This document shows, piece by piece, positions 22,206 to 47,890 of a DNA stretch of 64,000 nucleotides; the first letter of the stretch is position 1; each line of letters begins with the position of its first letter. The DNA is from Camarhynchus parvulus. Lineage: Eukaryota > Chordata > Aves > Passeriformes > Thraupidae. A model generated the notes under the pieces. The model was not told the DNA's origin, did not search any database, and saw nothing but the letters and a program-made list of their open reading frames with translations. Location: positions 4,068,501-4,132,500 of the forward strand of contig NC_044600.1 in assembly GCF_901933205.1 (NCBI RefSeq), written 5' to 3'. Made by a program: the position numbers and the translations under genes.

Positions 22206-25029
22206 TTGTCTGTCTGTCCTGAAAACATCTTGTGTACAGCTGGAGGCAGGGGGGTGTAGGTGGTGTCTTGTTCCTCTCCATGAATCTTTTCAAGTGAAGG
22301 ATTGGGGCTGGCTCCCTTTTCTGGCTGCTGCTGCCAGAACTCCCTCAGGTGATGCTGGATGTCCAGCTGGCCTTGTGCTCTTTAGGATTTGGCAAAGAGC
22401 CACAAGTAAAACCTGTTCCTGCTGCTGCTCTTTGAGTGTGTCCAGGCTGAGATGGGCCTGCAGTTTCACCAGCCTGGCTTTAATTAGTTAAATACCCTCC
22501 TTTGAATGAGGAGTGCCTTGCCCCTCTGCATTCAGTAATTATTCTAAAACAGATTCTAAAGCAACCCCCTTTTCTGCAGAGCAGTGAATAAAAGGTACAA
22601 CTACACTCAGAGCTAATGTGCTCCTGCCATGGGACAGTGTCAGTGCAATAAATAATTTTAGTTACACTGCCAGGAAAAGGCTTTTCACCTTGGGTGATCT
22701 GAAACACAAAAAGGACTTAAGCACCATGTCTGTTCAATGCCATCAGAGTTACCTGTGCAGGGGTCTGGGTGCAGCTGCTCCTTGGGCTCCCACCAGGGCT
22801 GGGGTTCCCCACAGCTCAGACCAAGCTACAAAGATCAGAAATGGGAGTTATTGATGGCCACAGGTCCTGATGGCTCATCCCAGCCATGGATTTCCTGAGC
22901 AGCCCCTCAGTGACACCAACCTGTGTTTCCCCCACTCCATGGCACAGCACAGGAACTCCTTAAGGAGGGACAGGGCTCAGAGCAGGAGCTCCTGGGTGTG
23001 GTGAGACAATTCCATGGCAAAGGCCACCATCAGGCAAATGCCCTTTTCAAATCCAGTTGATCCATCTCAGTGGAAACACCATCCTGGGGCAGCCAGGAAA
23101 GCTGCAGCCTGCATAGAAAAAGCCCAGGTTGCTGCTCAGGCCAGCCAGCTCTGTCCTGGGGACAAGGACAGCTCCTCAAAGAATCTGAAGGTCACCAGAC
23201 CCTGTAAATGCTACAGAGACTGTAACTACACTTTGTACTCACAGAAAACACCAAGCAATTGTCAAAAAGCTGAATTAGACTAGTAGATAAAGCATATGGC
23301 CATTTATTTATAGGCTGGTTTTGTTTTCAAACCATATGTATTTAAAAAGCAAATTTAGTATTTTTTACTACGAAGTACTTGTTACTGTGGGCTCAGCTGT
23401 CCCCTCTTTGCTGTGGAACTGGAACTGATTTACCTAATGCAGGTTCTGCTGAAGTTTACAGAAAAACATTTTCTCATTTACTCAGCTCTGTAAATCCTGG
23501 TTAGAAACATTTTACTTTAGCTCATTTCCCACCTCAATTTCAAGTAGCTTCAGCAAGACTTCTACATTTTTTCTAGGAACAAATTAGAAAGAAGTCAGAC
23601 ACTATTTACTTTATATAATTACAACAATATACATTGTGCCCTGTCTTTATCTGCCAGAATGCAGAGTCTTGTTCTGCACTGAAAAGGAGAAAACTGTCTT
23701 CTTTGTTTTGACTGACCTTTCTGCAGTATTGAAGTTTCTCTGCCTCAGCTGTCAAATAAAAGCCAGAGAGCCCTGGCTGGGAAGTCCCTAACTCCAGCAG
23801 CCACCAGCCCACACCCAGTACCTCACCTTTACCTCCAGAGTTCTGCTGCAGCTCTTCCTTGTTTTCTCTCTAATTTATTGCCTTTAATTGTGGACAGTTG
23901 AAACCTGAGGAAAGAAAAACATAGTTGATGATCAGGATGAATCACTTTTAACTGCACCTGTCAGCCCAATAAAAAGCTGCACCAAACAGGTCTGACATTT
24001 CAGAGCAAGCCCTGCACACCTTTGGGAGGCTGTGCTTGCTCAAGCACCCCTGACCTGTCACAGCTCTCAAATATTTACTGGGAGAGGGCGCTGAGAAGGA
24101 TTTGGGAACTGTCCCTCAAACTGCTGAGGACTCAGGTGCCATTTTATCCTTCCATTTCAGAAGATTTAAAACACCACTTCCTAATAAAATCTTATGTCAA
24201 GAACAGCAACCTACCTCCTGCTTTGATACAGAACAATTAATTACCTGATTATTTGGTCCATCTGTAGGGTGGAAGAATCAGCCAGCACAGCCATGGGCAG
24301 AGTCAGGGATCATCTTCAGGTGAAGCATCTCCTTCAGTCCATGTATTCAACATAGCATTCAGGAATAAAACACTGACATTGTCAGAAATCCACAGCCTTA
24401 AATCACTAAGATTTTTTCCCTTCTGACTGCTGGGCATGCAAGGAAAAGCAGCAACAAAACCCAGATAAATTAATTCCTGTCTACTTAATTTCTGCTCTTT
24501 GTGCAAAACCTACGAGTTCAGTGGCTCAAAGCTCGTTGGAATCCTCAGTGAAGGGTTCATTTAATAGTACATGTTCTTCTTCAGCTTTTTAATCTCTTAC
24601 TGATGGTGCAATTCAAGTATTCTAAAAAGAGAGGGAATTTAGGATGGCAGAGGTTTTAGCATTTCATTCTGCAAGCTGTTATTATATAGTTAAAAAGACA
24701 AAAACCTACCTGGTTTTTCCCAAAGTATGTGAGAAGTTTTTTGTTCTCTTAAAGGAAAAAAAAATTCAAAGGAATATCAGTATCAGATTTGATAATTATT
24801 TTCGAAATAAGCAAAACAAACACAAATACATTACCTGTGAGTCTAAAGGGTTAAATCAAACCCAACGTTCTCTCCTCAACAGTCTGATAAATACACCTGC
24901 AGTAACCTGTTTACTTGAAATGTGATCACATATTAATTAGTGAACAATGCAATTAAAAATATCAGGTGAATTTACAGAGAATGGGACTTTCCTAAACACC
25001 ATAAATGAAAAGGAAACTCCAAAAAATCT
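22206..25029. other. Gap between convergent POF1B and ZNF711
   Basis: About 2.8 kb separate the two poly(A) sites. I see no exon with paired splice sites, no RNA gene and no recognised repeat. The open frames are short and unremarkable. Confidence 0.55.
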
Positions 25030-26706
25030 GGAGTGCAAGAGATGCGTTTTATTGTATGCCCGTTACGATGAGTAACACATTTAGAAATAATAATCCCACA
25101 GAACAGTGACAATCTTATTTTACAGCGTGTACATCATTTTTTACAGCCACATAAAACACTTATTTGTCTAAGAGATTTCCCAAATTTTAACTTTCTGAAG
25201 TTTAGAAATATAAAAAAAATTTATTCTCAAGGAACTGATTCTCATCTGGTGCAAAAACAAAATATGAAGATTATCTGGAACACAAAGCCACAATATAGCA
25301 TGAAGTTACAATTTCTCATGTGAACAGCTGTGTGCAAACATGAAGCAACTAAAAAAAGTAAAAAATACACATTATATGCATAACATTTATGACCAGGTTT
25401 TTCATTAAATAGCCCTAGACCAGCTCGTTATATAAGCGCCATTGGATTTGCAGCATGCTAACACAAAGCATTTTTAAAGGGATGCATATTTTAAATGTAT
25501 ACACTGTAAACTCAAGATCCACCTCCAAACTCTAGTGGCAGCAGGTTTTTCTGGTTAAATACTGCATATATACTTTCTTACAGATTGAAAATGCATGTTT
25601 ATAGCATGGTATAGATCTTTTTTAAAAAGAATCGATTAAAAGGTGCAATTTTACGTCTATATGGAAAATTTAATATTAGGAGGTAGGACAGTAACTGTCA
25701 TACCTGTTCAGAAGACTGCCCTAAAGAACCTCTAAGTACTTTGAATTTTAATTAAAAAACCCCTACAGTTTTCAACTGTTTTTAATATTCTTTTTAGAGA
25801 AGACTTTAAAGTAGCGAGGAAAAAAATTAGTGTTGAGTCACAACACTATGAGCTGCATCCATTTTTATCCTTTAAAAAAAAAGTCAAATTCAAAGTTAAT
25901 TTTGTTATATGTGCCATACTGAACAACATTCAACTGTAGTTTCAGATAAAAAAAGGGAAATTATATACATATACATCTTTAACCCTAGCACCAGAACACC
26001 ACCTCCGAGACCATAACATAATGCTCTATTTTAAACATCATATCCTGCAATAAAATAGGTTAGCAGCTTTGAAAACCAGTAAAAAAAAATGCTTCTTGGA
26101 CCTAAACTAATAAAGGAAACCAAAAAGTTTCCCTATGAAATGTTTAAAAACAAAAACCAAACCAAACCGAACAAGGGACACCCCCCCCCAGGTAAGTTTG
26201 CCAGTTCTGGAATTCAATTTCTAGGCACAATTGAAAACGTTGTGATGAAGGGTCTGACTAAAACTCCCTGTTCCAAACTGCACAAGAAGTGAAGAGGGGC
26301 TCCTCTGCAAACCCTCTGTAGCTCACCCCACCAGGGATCTGTTTCCATACTGGAGACACACGTTGGGACTGACAGAATGGGTCACACAATCACCTCTGCC
26401 CTGTCCTCTAGACTCAGCAATGGCAAATACTGTTCACTTGGAGACATTCATCCATCTTTCTGCAAATTTAAGACATTCATCCATCCTCTGCATTCTCTAG
26501 TGCTCTTTATGTTCTGATCAGCAACAATCATAGGGCTATGAGTTCCCCTGCCAACCCTAATACTTTTTAAGACTTTTAATACAAAGAATGTAAAGTTATG
26601 GTTTAATATCAAGCTTTGAAACCAGGAGAAACAGTTCGTGAGATTTATTTTTTTCCCCAATTAGCATATGACAGTTCCTACATCGCTTCCTGCTGGAGCT
26701 CACCTA
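25030..26706 (-). other. ZNF711: ZNF711 3' untranslated region
   Basis: On the minus strand, about 1.65 kb of AT-rich sequence with many T and A runs follows the stop codon and reaches the AATAAA at 25048-25053. It contains no other gene. The long AT-rich UTR suggests post-transcriptional control, but no specific site was assigned. Confidence 0.7.
25048..25053 (-). terminator. ZNF711 polyadenylation signal AATAAA
   Basis: TTTATT on the plus strand reads AATAAA on the minus strand and is the best candidate downstream of the ZNF711 stop. Other AT-rich hexamers within the UTR could serve as earlier alternative sites. Confidence 0.6.
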
Positions 26707-40993
<14,287 letters not shown>

Positions 40994-41019
40994 ATTCAGC
41001 CAAATTCATTCACAAACAA

Positions 41020-44000
41020 CTGCAAAAAAAACCAACCAAAAATGAGAATTTATGTTTAACAGTGTTCTTGTGTTGATCAGCTTTACTGGATTGATGTGTT
41101 ACACTGACAAACACAGAGAAGAATTTACCCAAAAATTCAAGAAAACCATAAGCAACACTTCACAGAATTCACTTTAACGTTTCAGTTTATATTTTTTACC
41201 TTAGCATAATAATAAATATTAGCAATTGTGCACAAAGCAGCCTCTGCTCTGCCTGTCTACAGACTCATTAACTAATTATCAAGACTGGTGATTCTGGATG
41301 TGTGGAGCTACAATGAAGAAAATGGGAGAATTGTACTGGGAGTATAAATTTTTCCAATTCTTTCAAAATTTGGATATATGAGACATTTCAAAAACAATTT
41401 TAGTGTGTATATTTAATTGGGGATGCCGGATCTCTTTGACAAGGTACAACTACACAAAGCCACTCCCAGAGCAGGAGAAAGCATCTATCATTTGACAGTG
41501 TCCCCATAAAACACGAGAGAGAAGGATAAAATCAGCATTCCAGCCTTGCTACCAAACACTGAAATGTGTGGATTCTAAATTATTCTGCAATTTGTTGCAG
41601 CCCCAAGGACTTTACACAAGTTCTCGGTGCAAACTGACCCAACAGGATCACCCACAGGATCAGAAAGAGCTCAAGGCTTTCACAGGAGAAAAATCTCAAG
41701 CCCAAAAAAATCTCTGTTGCACAAGACTAAAATCTTGTACTTTTCTGCCCTCTCATATCCAAGAATCAGAGAAAGTGTCAGAATCCCAGAGCAAATAAGA
41801 AGTTTTAGGAGCTGTGGGAGGTGAATGCAGTCAGAGCTCAGAACTACATGACCTGAGTGGGGCAGAGAGTACAAATCTTTCAAGGTAAGTCTCCAAAGCA
41901 TCCTGCTTTCCTCTTGTAGCACCAACCTTGGTTTTGCTCTCCTAGAGCTCATTAAAGAAATTACCAGCGCCCCACCACAAGAATTTGTTAGATCTTACTA
42001 TTTAAATCCAAACTATGAAGGAAACTCCAATTACTTTGTGTTAGAATATACTGACAATCAGGAGCCAGCACAGCCAAGGTCAAGCCAGGCTGTTGGAACA
42101 GGTGCCCAAAATCTGAGACAGCTCCAAGGCAGAGTCAAGGGGCCCAGGAAGAGCCAGGACCCCCCACAACTCCTGAGCTCCTCCAGCCAAGGTGCCCAAC
42201 GATGGCAGCTGCAAGGAAAAGCCACTGATCCACACCAAGGAGGTTTGAATTCAAGAATATGAAAAAAGTCAAATATTATCCATGAGAAAAGTTGGCAATG
42301 ATTTTACTACTTCAGTTCCACTCCAAAATCAACATTTTTCAGCATTGTAAGGATCAGAGAGCAGCTCCAGAACCCCAACGCAATGCCCCATCACTCCCAA
42401 ATTACCACCACAGCCATCCAAAATTCTCCCTGTAGCTAATGAATCCTTGCTAGTACAAAATGGAATGCAGCTCTAGGGCATAAATAGCTCATTTAACTAT
42501 TTCAGAATTAAGGCAATATCTAACATATCCTAACCACAGCCTTTTCAGAGAATCCTTTTTTCAGAGTAAATGGATATGAAAAATTATCTTAGTTTATATC
42601 AATCTGAGATTACAGGAAGAATAGGCTAGAATTTTTTTCCATCTCAATAAGCAACTTATTTTGTGATTAAATAATTAGATGCACAACTATATTATGTATT
42701 GTGGCACACAGAAAAAATTAATACAAAGTAGGACTACAATTTGAATTTAAATTTCTGCAGATAACGCAAATAATTATTAAAAGAGTATTTTCCTGGTAGT
42801 TAACAGGACTAGAAAAAGAACCAAAGTTATGGGATGGCACCAGCAATCCCTTAAACTTCCCCTGAAATCAGAGATGGATGATGACACCAAGGTAACAACC
42901 CCACTGAAGCTGTACCAACCCTATGAAGAATGTTCCTGTAAACCCTCACTGCAGACAAAGGACGGACTTGAATCAACCATACAATCAAAAATTTATTTTT
43001 TATATCAACTTTGGGATCTCAAAGGAATGCAGTGCCAGCAGGAAAAGCCCTTCCTGCTGCTGCTGGAAGAGTGAACCCTGGGGGAGGCCCCAGCCCCGCT
43101 GGTTCTGCTCTCAGGTTGCAGCAGTGCAGATGATGCAGTTCCACATGTCACACATGCAGGCAAATCTTGTTATCGGGAACAGCAAAAAAATGCAGTGCAG
43201 TGATTAATTGTGGCTCTTCTCAGCTTCCTCCTGTAGTACACTGTGTAACACACCCACACCACCACAGCCACATCCAATCAGGGCTTTGGAAAGGGAGAAA
43301 TCAGGCGGAAAGCCACAATTCCACACCCTGTCACAATCCCAAACTTAGCCCTTCCTCTCTTCCTCTAACTTGTGACATCTCAATTCTTCCTCTCAATTCC
43401 CCTTCTCCTCTGGGTATTTCAAGACAATGAAAATGTTTTTAGCATCAGCCAATAAAATATTTACTTTACAATATTCCATTAATTTTTTCATTGATTTTTT
43501 TTTTCCTATCTTGGCTCAGGAAAGAGCGTATTATCATCACATCCCAAAATGAAGTACTTCATGCAACCTACACTGAGACTCCCAGAGCAATGTCTCAAGG
43601 CTAAATATTTAAAATATGTCTGTATTTGGAATGGTTTTGCTTTTCTGAAAAATAACAGTTCTCTTTCTAATGAGCCTGAGGTTCATTTCAATCTATTTCA
43701 GCTTTTTATGCCAAAGTTCTTCCTTAGATGGGGCTCAGCTGAGACAAGCAATGAATTTTCGAGTAGAAGGGATATCTGACCTCTCTGACTACAACTGTAA
43801 ATTACTTCTGCACATGGCAATTTTAAAATCAAGGGTAATGGTTGGCAGTTTGGAATGACCTAAGGACACGTAACAGCAACATTCAACTGAAAACCTGGTG
43901 GAAGTTCCCAGGCTACATTGATCTGTTCTTAGCTTACTCTTCCTAAAGAAAGTATCACAAAATAGCCAGGAATATTTTCATTTTAGAGAGAGCTTAAGAA

Positions 44001-45556
44001 AGCACTCCAAATGCAACGATATTCAGCAAAGCATTTTAAGGAGGAGGGCTAATAACCAATGCTTCAGCACTTTTACCCTTCCCAGGAAAAAGAGGGTGTC
44101 ATTGGTGTTCCCAGGGGGACAGGGAAACTCCCAATCCCGGGGCTGGCTTCCAGGCATTGTTGCCATATTTCAAATGTGTGTAACATAAACAACATTTCTA
44201 CAGAACGCCAATTGCAACATGCCAATTACAGCCTAAATGCATGCTCCTTATTTATGGAGCTTTAGGAATGCATTTTGTGTGGTGCTGCAAACTTTAAGCA
44301 TCTCCCCAGTTTATACACACCTCTATTCACAGTGGGTTCAGGTAGTGTATTTTCACATGAAGCCTAATTGCATGGTCAGCTCTTAATCTCTCCTTCAAAA
44401 TAGTGGATTTTTTCTAGGTAATTTACATCTTGTTTACACGCTCCAAAGGAAAACATAACATCATGCACTGCTGGTGTTTTGGTTATTCACAAGCTGCGTA
44501 TGAGATTTGCATTAAACCAAAAGGACCAGGCTCAGACACAGAGCAATGGAACAATAAATAAACTTCTACGCCGTTGAAAAACAGGAACCAGATGCTGTGT
44601 AACCATTTAATTTCTTAACATTCAAGCTGAAGAACAAAAAATTATCCTCGCCTGATAACACGGTTTTCATTTTTTTCTGCCCTTAATTTTAATGCAGCAG
44701 CTGACAAGAAACGCTATGAGAAACGTCCTGCTTGTGCAGAAATCTTAATAAGAAAACCCCAATTAATAAAATAACGTGCAGGTTAACGCAGACCCTTGAC
44801 AGAGAACAGACTGGGTATGAAAAGCCAGCATATCCATTTTAAAGTCCTTTATTGTGTCCACCTAGAAAGCACCACGACCACTTACACTCTAAATCCATTT
44901 AAAACGCCACAGACAAAACCAGCGAACGAGATTTTGCCTCGCTGCCTAAAACGCGCTAAAGCCTCTTCATACAAAACGATAAAAAATAAAATAGAAAAAA
45001 TAAATAACATCTACGCGTTGCACCAATAAAAGTTTCCGTAGTAAAAACCACGGGCAGAGCGGGCCGGCGGTGCCCGGGGCCGCCGGCGGCTCCGGCGCTT
45101 CCCTCCCTCCTTCCCTCCCTCCCTCCGCGCGTGCCCGGCGCGGGCGCGCCCGCGGTGCCGCCGGGGCGGGGGGAGGCGGCCAAGGGAGTGCGGGGACAAA
45201 GGAGCGGCTGTCCCGCGGCGGTGCGGGCCGGCAGGCGGGGGCAGCGCCGGGATAACGCCGGCCCGGTGGGAATAACCTGGTCCCGGCCGGGATAACGCCG
45301 TCCCGCGGCCCTCAGCCGCGGCCTCCCCCCCCCGCCGGCCCGGCCGACATCTTGTGTTCCGCCATTTTCTGCCCGCCCGCGCGGCCCCTCCACCGCCGGG
45401 CCCGCCCGCACCACCCGCCCGGCGCGGTACCGGCGGGCCCGGCCGGGCCCCCCGCCCGCCAGCCCAGGGACGGTCGCGGCCCGCAGCGACCGCGGCGGCG
45501 GTGCCGGAGCGCGGCCTGCGCGGCTCCACCGTGCCCGTGTCCGTGCCCCGGCTCAC
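41020..45556 (-). other. ZNF711 intron 1 (5' UTR intron)
   Basis: About 4.5 kb separate the start-codon exon (acceptor at 41021-41020) from the proposed noncoding first exon (donor at 45556-45555). Except for its GC-rich end it is AT-rich intronic sequence, and no recognised repeat or extra exon was seen. Confidence 0.6.
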
Positions 45557-45960
45557 CTGTGCAGGCCCGGGGTGCGCCGGGCCCGCGGGACGCGCCGGGG
45601 CCGGGCCGGGCCTGGGCCCGCTCCGCCCGCAGCCTGGGCCGGGCGGCGGCCGCGAGCGCGCGGCCCCGCTCCGCTCCCCCGCACGTCACGCGCGCCCCCC
45701 GCGCGCCGAGCAGGCGCAGCCGCCGCCGCCCCCTCAGACCCCCCCGCGCCCCCGGCACCGTCAGGGGACCGCGGGGGGACCCCGCTCCCGCCCCGGGCAC
45801 CGCGGGGCGACCTCCGCTCCCGCCCCGTGCACCGTGAGGAGACCGCGGGGGAACCTTCGCTCCTGCCCGGGGCACCGTGAGGGGACCGTGGAGGCACCCC
45901 TCTCCGGCCCCGAGCACCGCGCGGGGACCCCGCTCCCGCCCCGGGCACCGTGAGGGGCAA
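45030..45960 (-). promoter_or_regulatory. CpG island promoter of ZNF711
   Basis: This is the densest CpG block in the window. A good minus-strand donor (CACAG/GTGAGC) ends a likely noncoding first exon at 45557. A CRE-like TGACGTG is at 45688-45682 (minus), about 130 bp upstream of that donor, and a YY1-like AAAATGGCGG is at 45368-45359 (minus). There is no TATA box. The exact start site is not known, and it is likely to be dispersed. Confidence 0.75.
45757..45957. repeat. GC-rich minisatellite upstream of ZNF711 exon 1
   Basis: About six imperfect units of 30-40 bp share CCGCTCCCGCCCCGGGCACC followed by a G-rich run (GTGAGGGGACC). They lie at the upstream edge of the CpG island. They create long spurious open frames on both strands. 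Confidence 0.85.
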
Positions 45961-47460
45961 TGGGGGGTGTTCTCCCACACACCCGTCCCCGTGAGGGCAG
46001 TGAATAAAACAATCAACATTTAAATAGCTCGGGCAACAGTTTCAGTTCTGTGGGTCTCTTACCGGCGTGAAAACCCGACTTACCTGGTTAAACGTGACAA
46101 GTAAATACAAAATTGAACCAGTTTTTTTAACATATAAAACTAGTTAGGATTCAGACACGAACCTTCTCATAACAAGCATAGCAACTGATAGTGGAAACTT
46201 TGCATTACTCTTTGTCATAAGATTGAGAGGCTTCTGTGCAAATCTGAGCAAAAGAGGACTTGGGCAATGCTTGGTGCCTGTTCCATGTCTTCTACTCCTT
46301 AGAGGAATCCTAAGCCAGAGTGTTTCCAAGTAAAGTGTAAAGGCAGAGGTGGATTCCTGGATGCTGAGAGGGGATTGCTCAGAGCTACTTGAGGGAGTGC
46401 AGGGCTGCCCCATCTGGGGTTTAGAGGGCACCTAAACCACCTGGGCTCTGGGAGTTGGGCCAACACAGGGTGGGCGACCTAAGGTGGGCATCCTGAGATG
46501 GGGCATTCCCGGGGGACCCTACCGACCACAGCTGGAGTGCTGTGTCCAGTTCAGGGCTCCTCAGGAGCTTCTATAATTCTCAGAGATTCATCCTCCTGGA
46601 CTTTCACCTCCTTAGCAGAGAACTTGGAGACTTTCATTTGACCTTCCTCTCCTTTTTTTTCTTGTTTTAAAGAGGAAAGCCACATAGCACACACCAAATC
46701 AGTAGGAAAGACATACCAGTCATTTTGTCTAGCTCTAGCAAGAGACAGACATTCTTATGATGAAATAATTTCAAACTGCTCAATGCAATTAAGGAACAAA
46801 GGGGAAAATACCTGCAAAAGGTAATGACAAAACTGAACACTGGGGGAAATGGTGAGAGAGACTCAGTTTAGCCAGCTCTACACTTGCCAGCACCATGGAT
46901 ATTGACAGCCCTGCCTTATCTTGTCCTCCTACTCCTTTTTGGAGCAGTGCTGGAATATAAAATTGAACACTCACATTCTGTGGTCGCTCTGAGGTCGGTA
47001 CAACAGAGCTGGATTGAGGTGAACAACCAGCACAGTTTGTCAGATTGTGGCACCACCAAGGCTGAGAAATGACAGAAAAAAGCAATTCACTGACACAACT
47101 CTCTGACATCTTTGGATCTGAATTTTGGAGGTTAGATTGTTTAAACTGATAGTCTGGGCTCTGAACAGATGTGCTAACACCATATCTGTGTGTTTCTGAA
47201 GATAAGAGAGGGAACCAGAGTCACTTATTTCTGACAGAATTTGCTGTAGTAGAAGTAAATCCAATGAAATTTGCCCACTTTGCATTTTCGTTACATTGAG
47301 AGAAAACCGAAGATCAAGAAACCCTTTCTAAAACCCTTAAGATTCTAGTTTTGTCATATAGTGTCACATATTACCTAATACTAAGGAAAATGATTTAACA
47401 GAAATCGCAATGTAACGTGCTTCAGATTTTTTGGAAAATGGGAAATAAATCCCCGTCTTC
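45961..47460. other. Gap between ZNF711 promoter and next gene
   Basis: No gene is seen. Apart from a CR1 scrap at about 46480-46575, the sequence is unremarkable and moderately AT-rich. If the ZNF711 promoter fires in both directions, a noncoding plus-strand transcript could start here, but no exon structure supports one. Confidence 0.5.
46480..46575 (+). mobile_element. CR1 LINE internal fragment
   Basis: CAGCTGGAGTGCTGTGTCCA followed by GTTCAGGGCTCCTCA matches the conserved C-terminal reverse-transcriptase region of CR1 in sense orientation. It is short and its limits are uncertain. Confidence 0.65.
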
Positions 47461-47890
47461 AGTCTCTTTTATTTGTTACTTAGTGGCAAGGTAGTCAATC
47501 TTCCATAGCTTCATTTATTTTCCTCATTTACAAAAAAGTTACAAAGCAAGCCAGGACAGTTGGGATCAACACAGAAGGAAGACAAAGCAAAAAAGACAAG
47601 AGACAAGGGAATGGGTCTGGAGGTATTTGGTAAAGCTTGGGACAGAGAGAGGCCAAGTCCTTGTACCACACTGCCAGGGCCAGGGCCTTGTTTGCTGCAG
47701 TATCAGGAATTCACCAGGTTTTCTTCCACAATTATCCTTGATGCCTTCTCTTTGCAGTAACTTAGTGCTCTCTAATAAGGATGGCAATTTCCTCTGTGTC
47801 CCACCCAGGTCTCACTGCTCTCGCAGCACCTGCATTGTCCGGTGATCATGCAACATTCCAAGACATTTCTGATACAGGATGCACTTGTTC

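Noticed and set aside
45011..46019. Long open frames on both strands near 45-46 kb
   Set aside because: They are products of CpG-island composition and the minisatellite; no splice logic or known motif.
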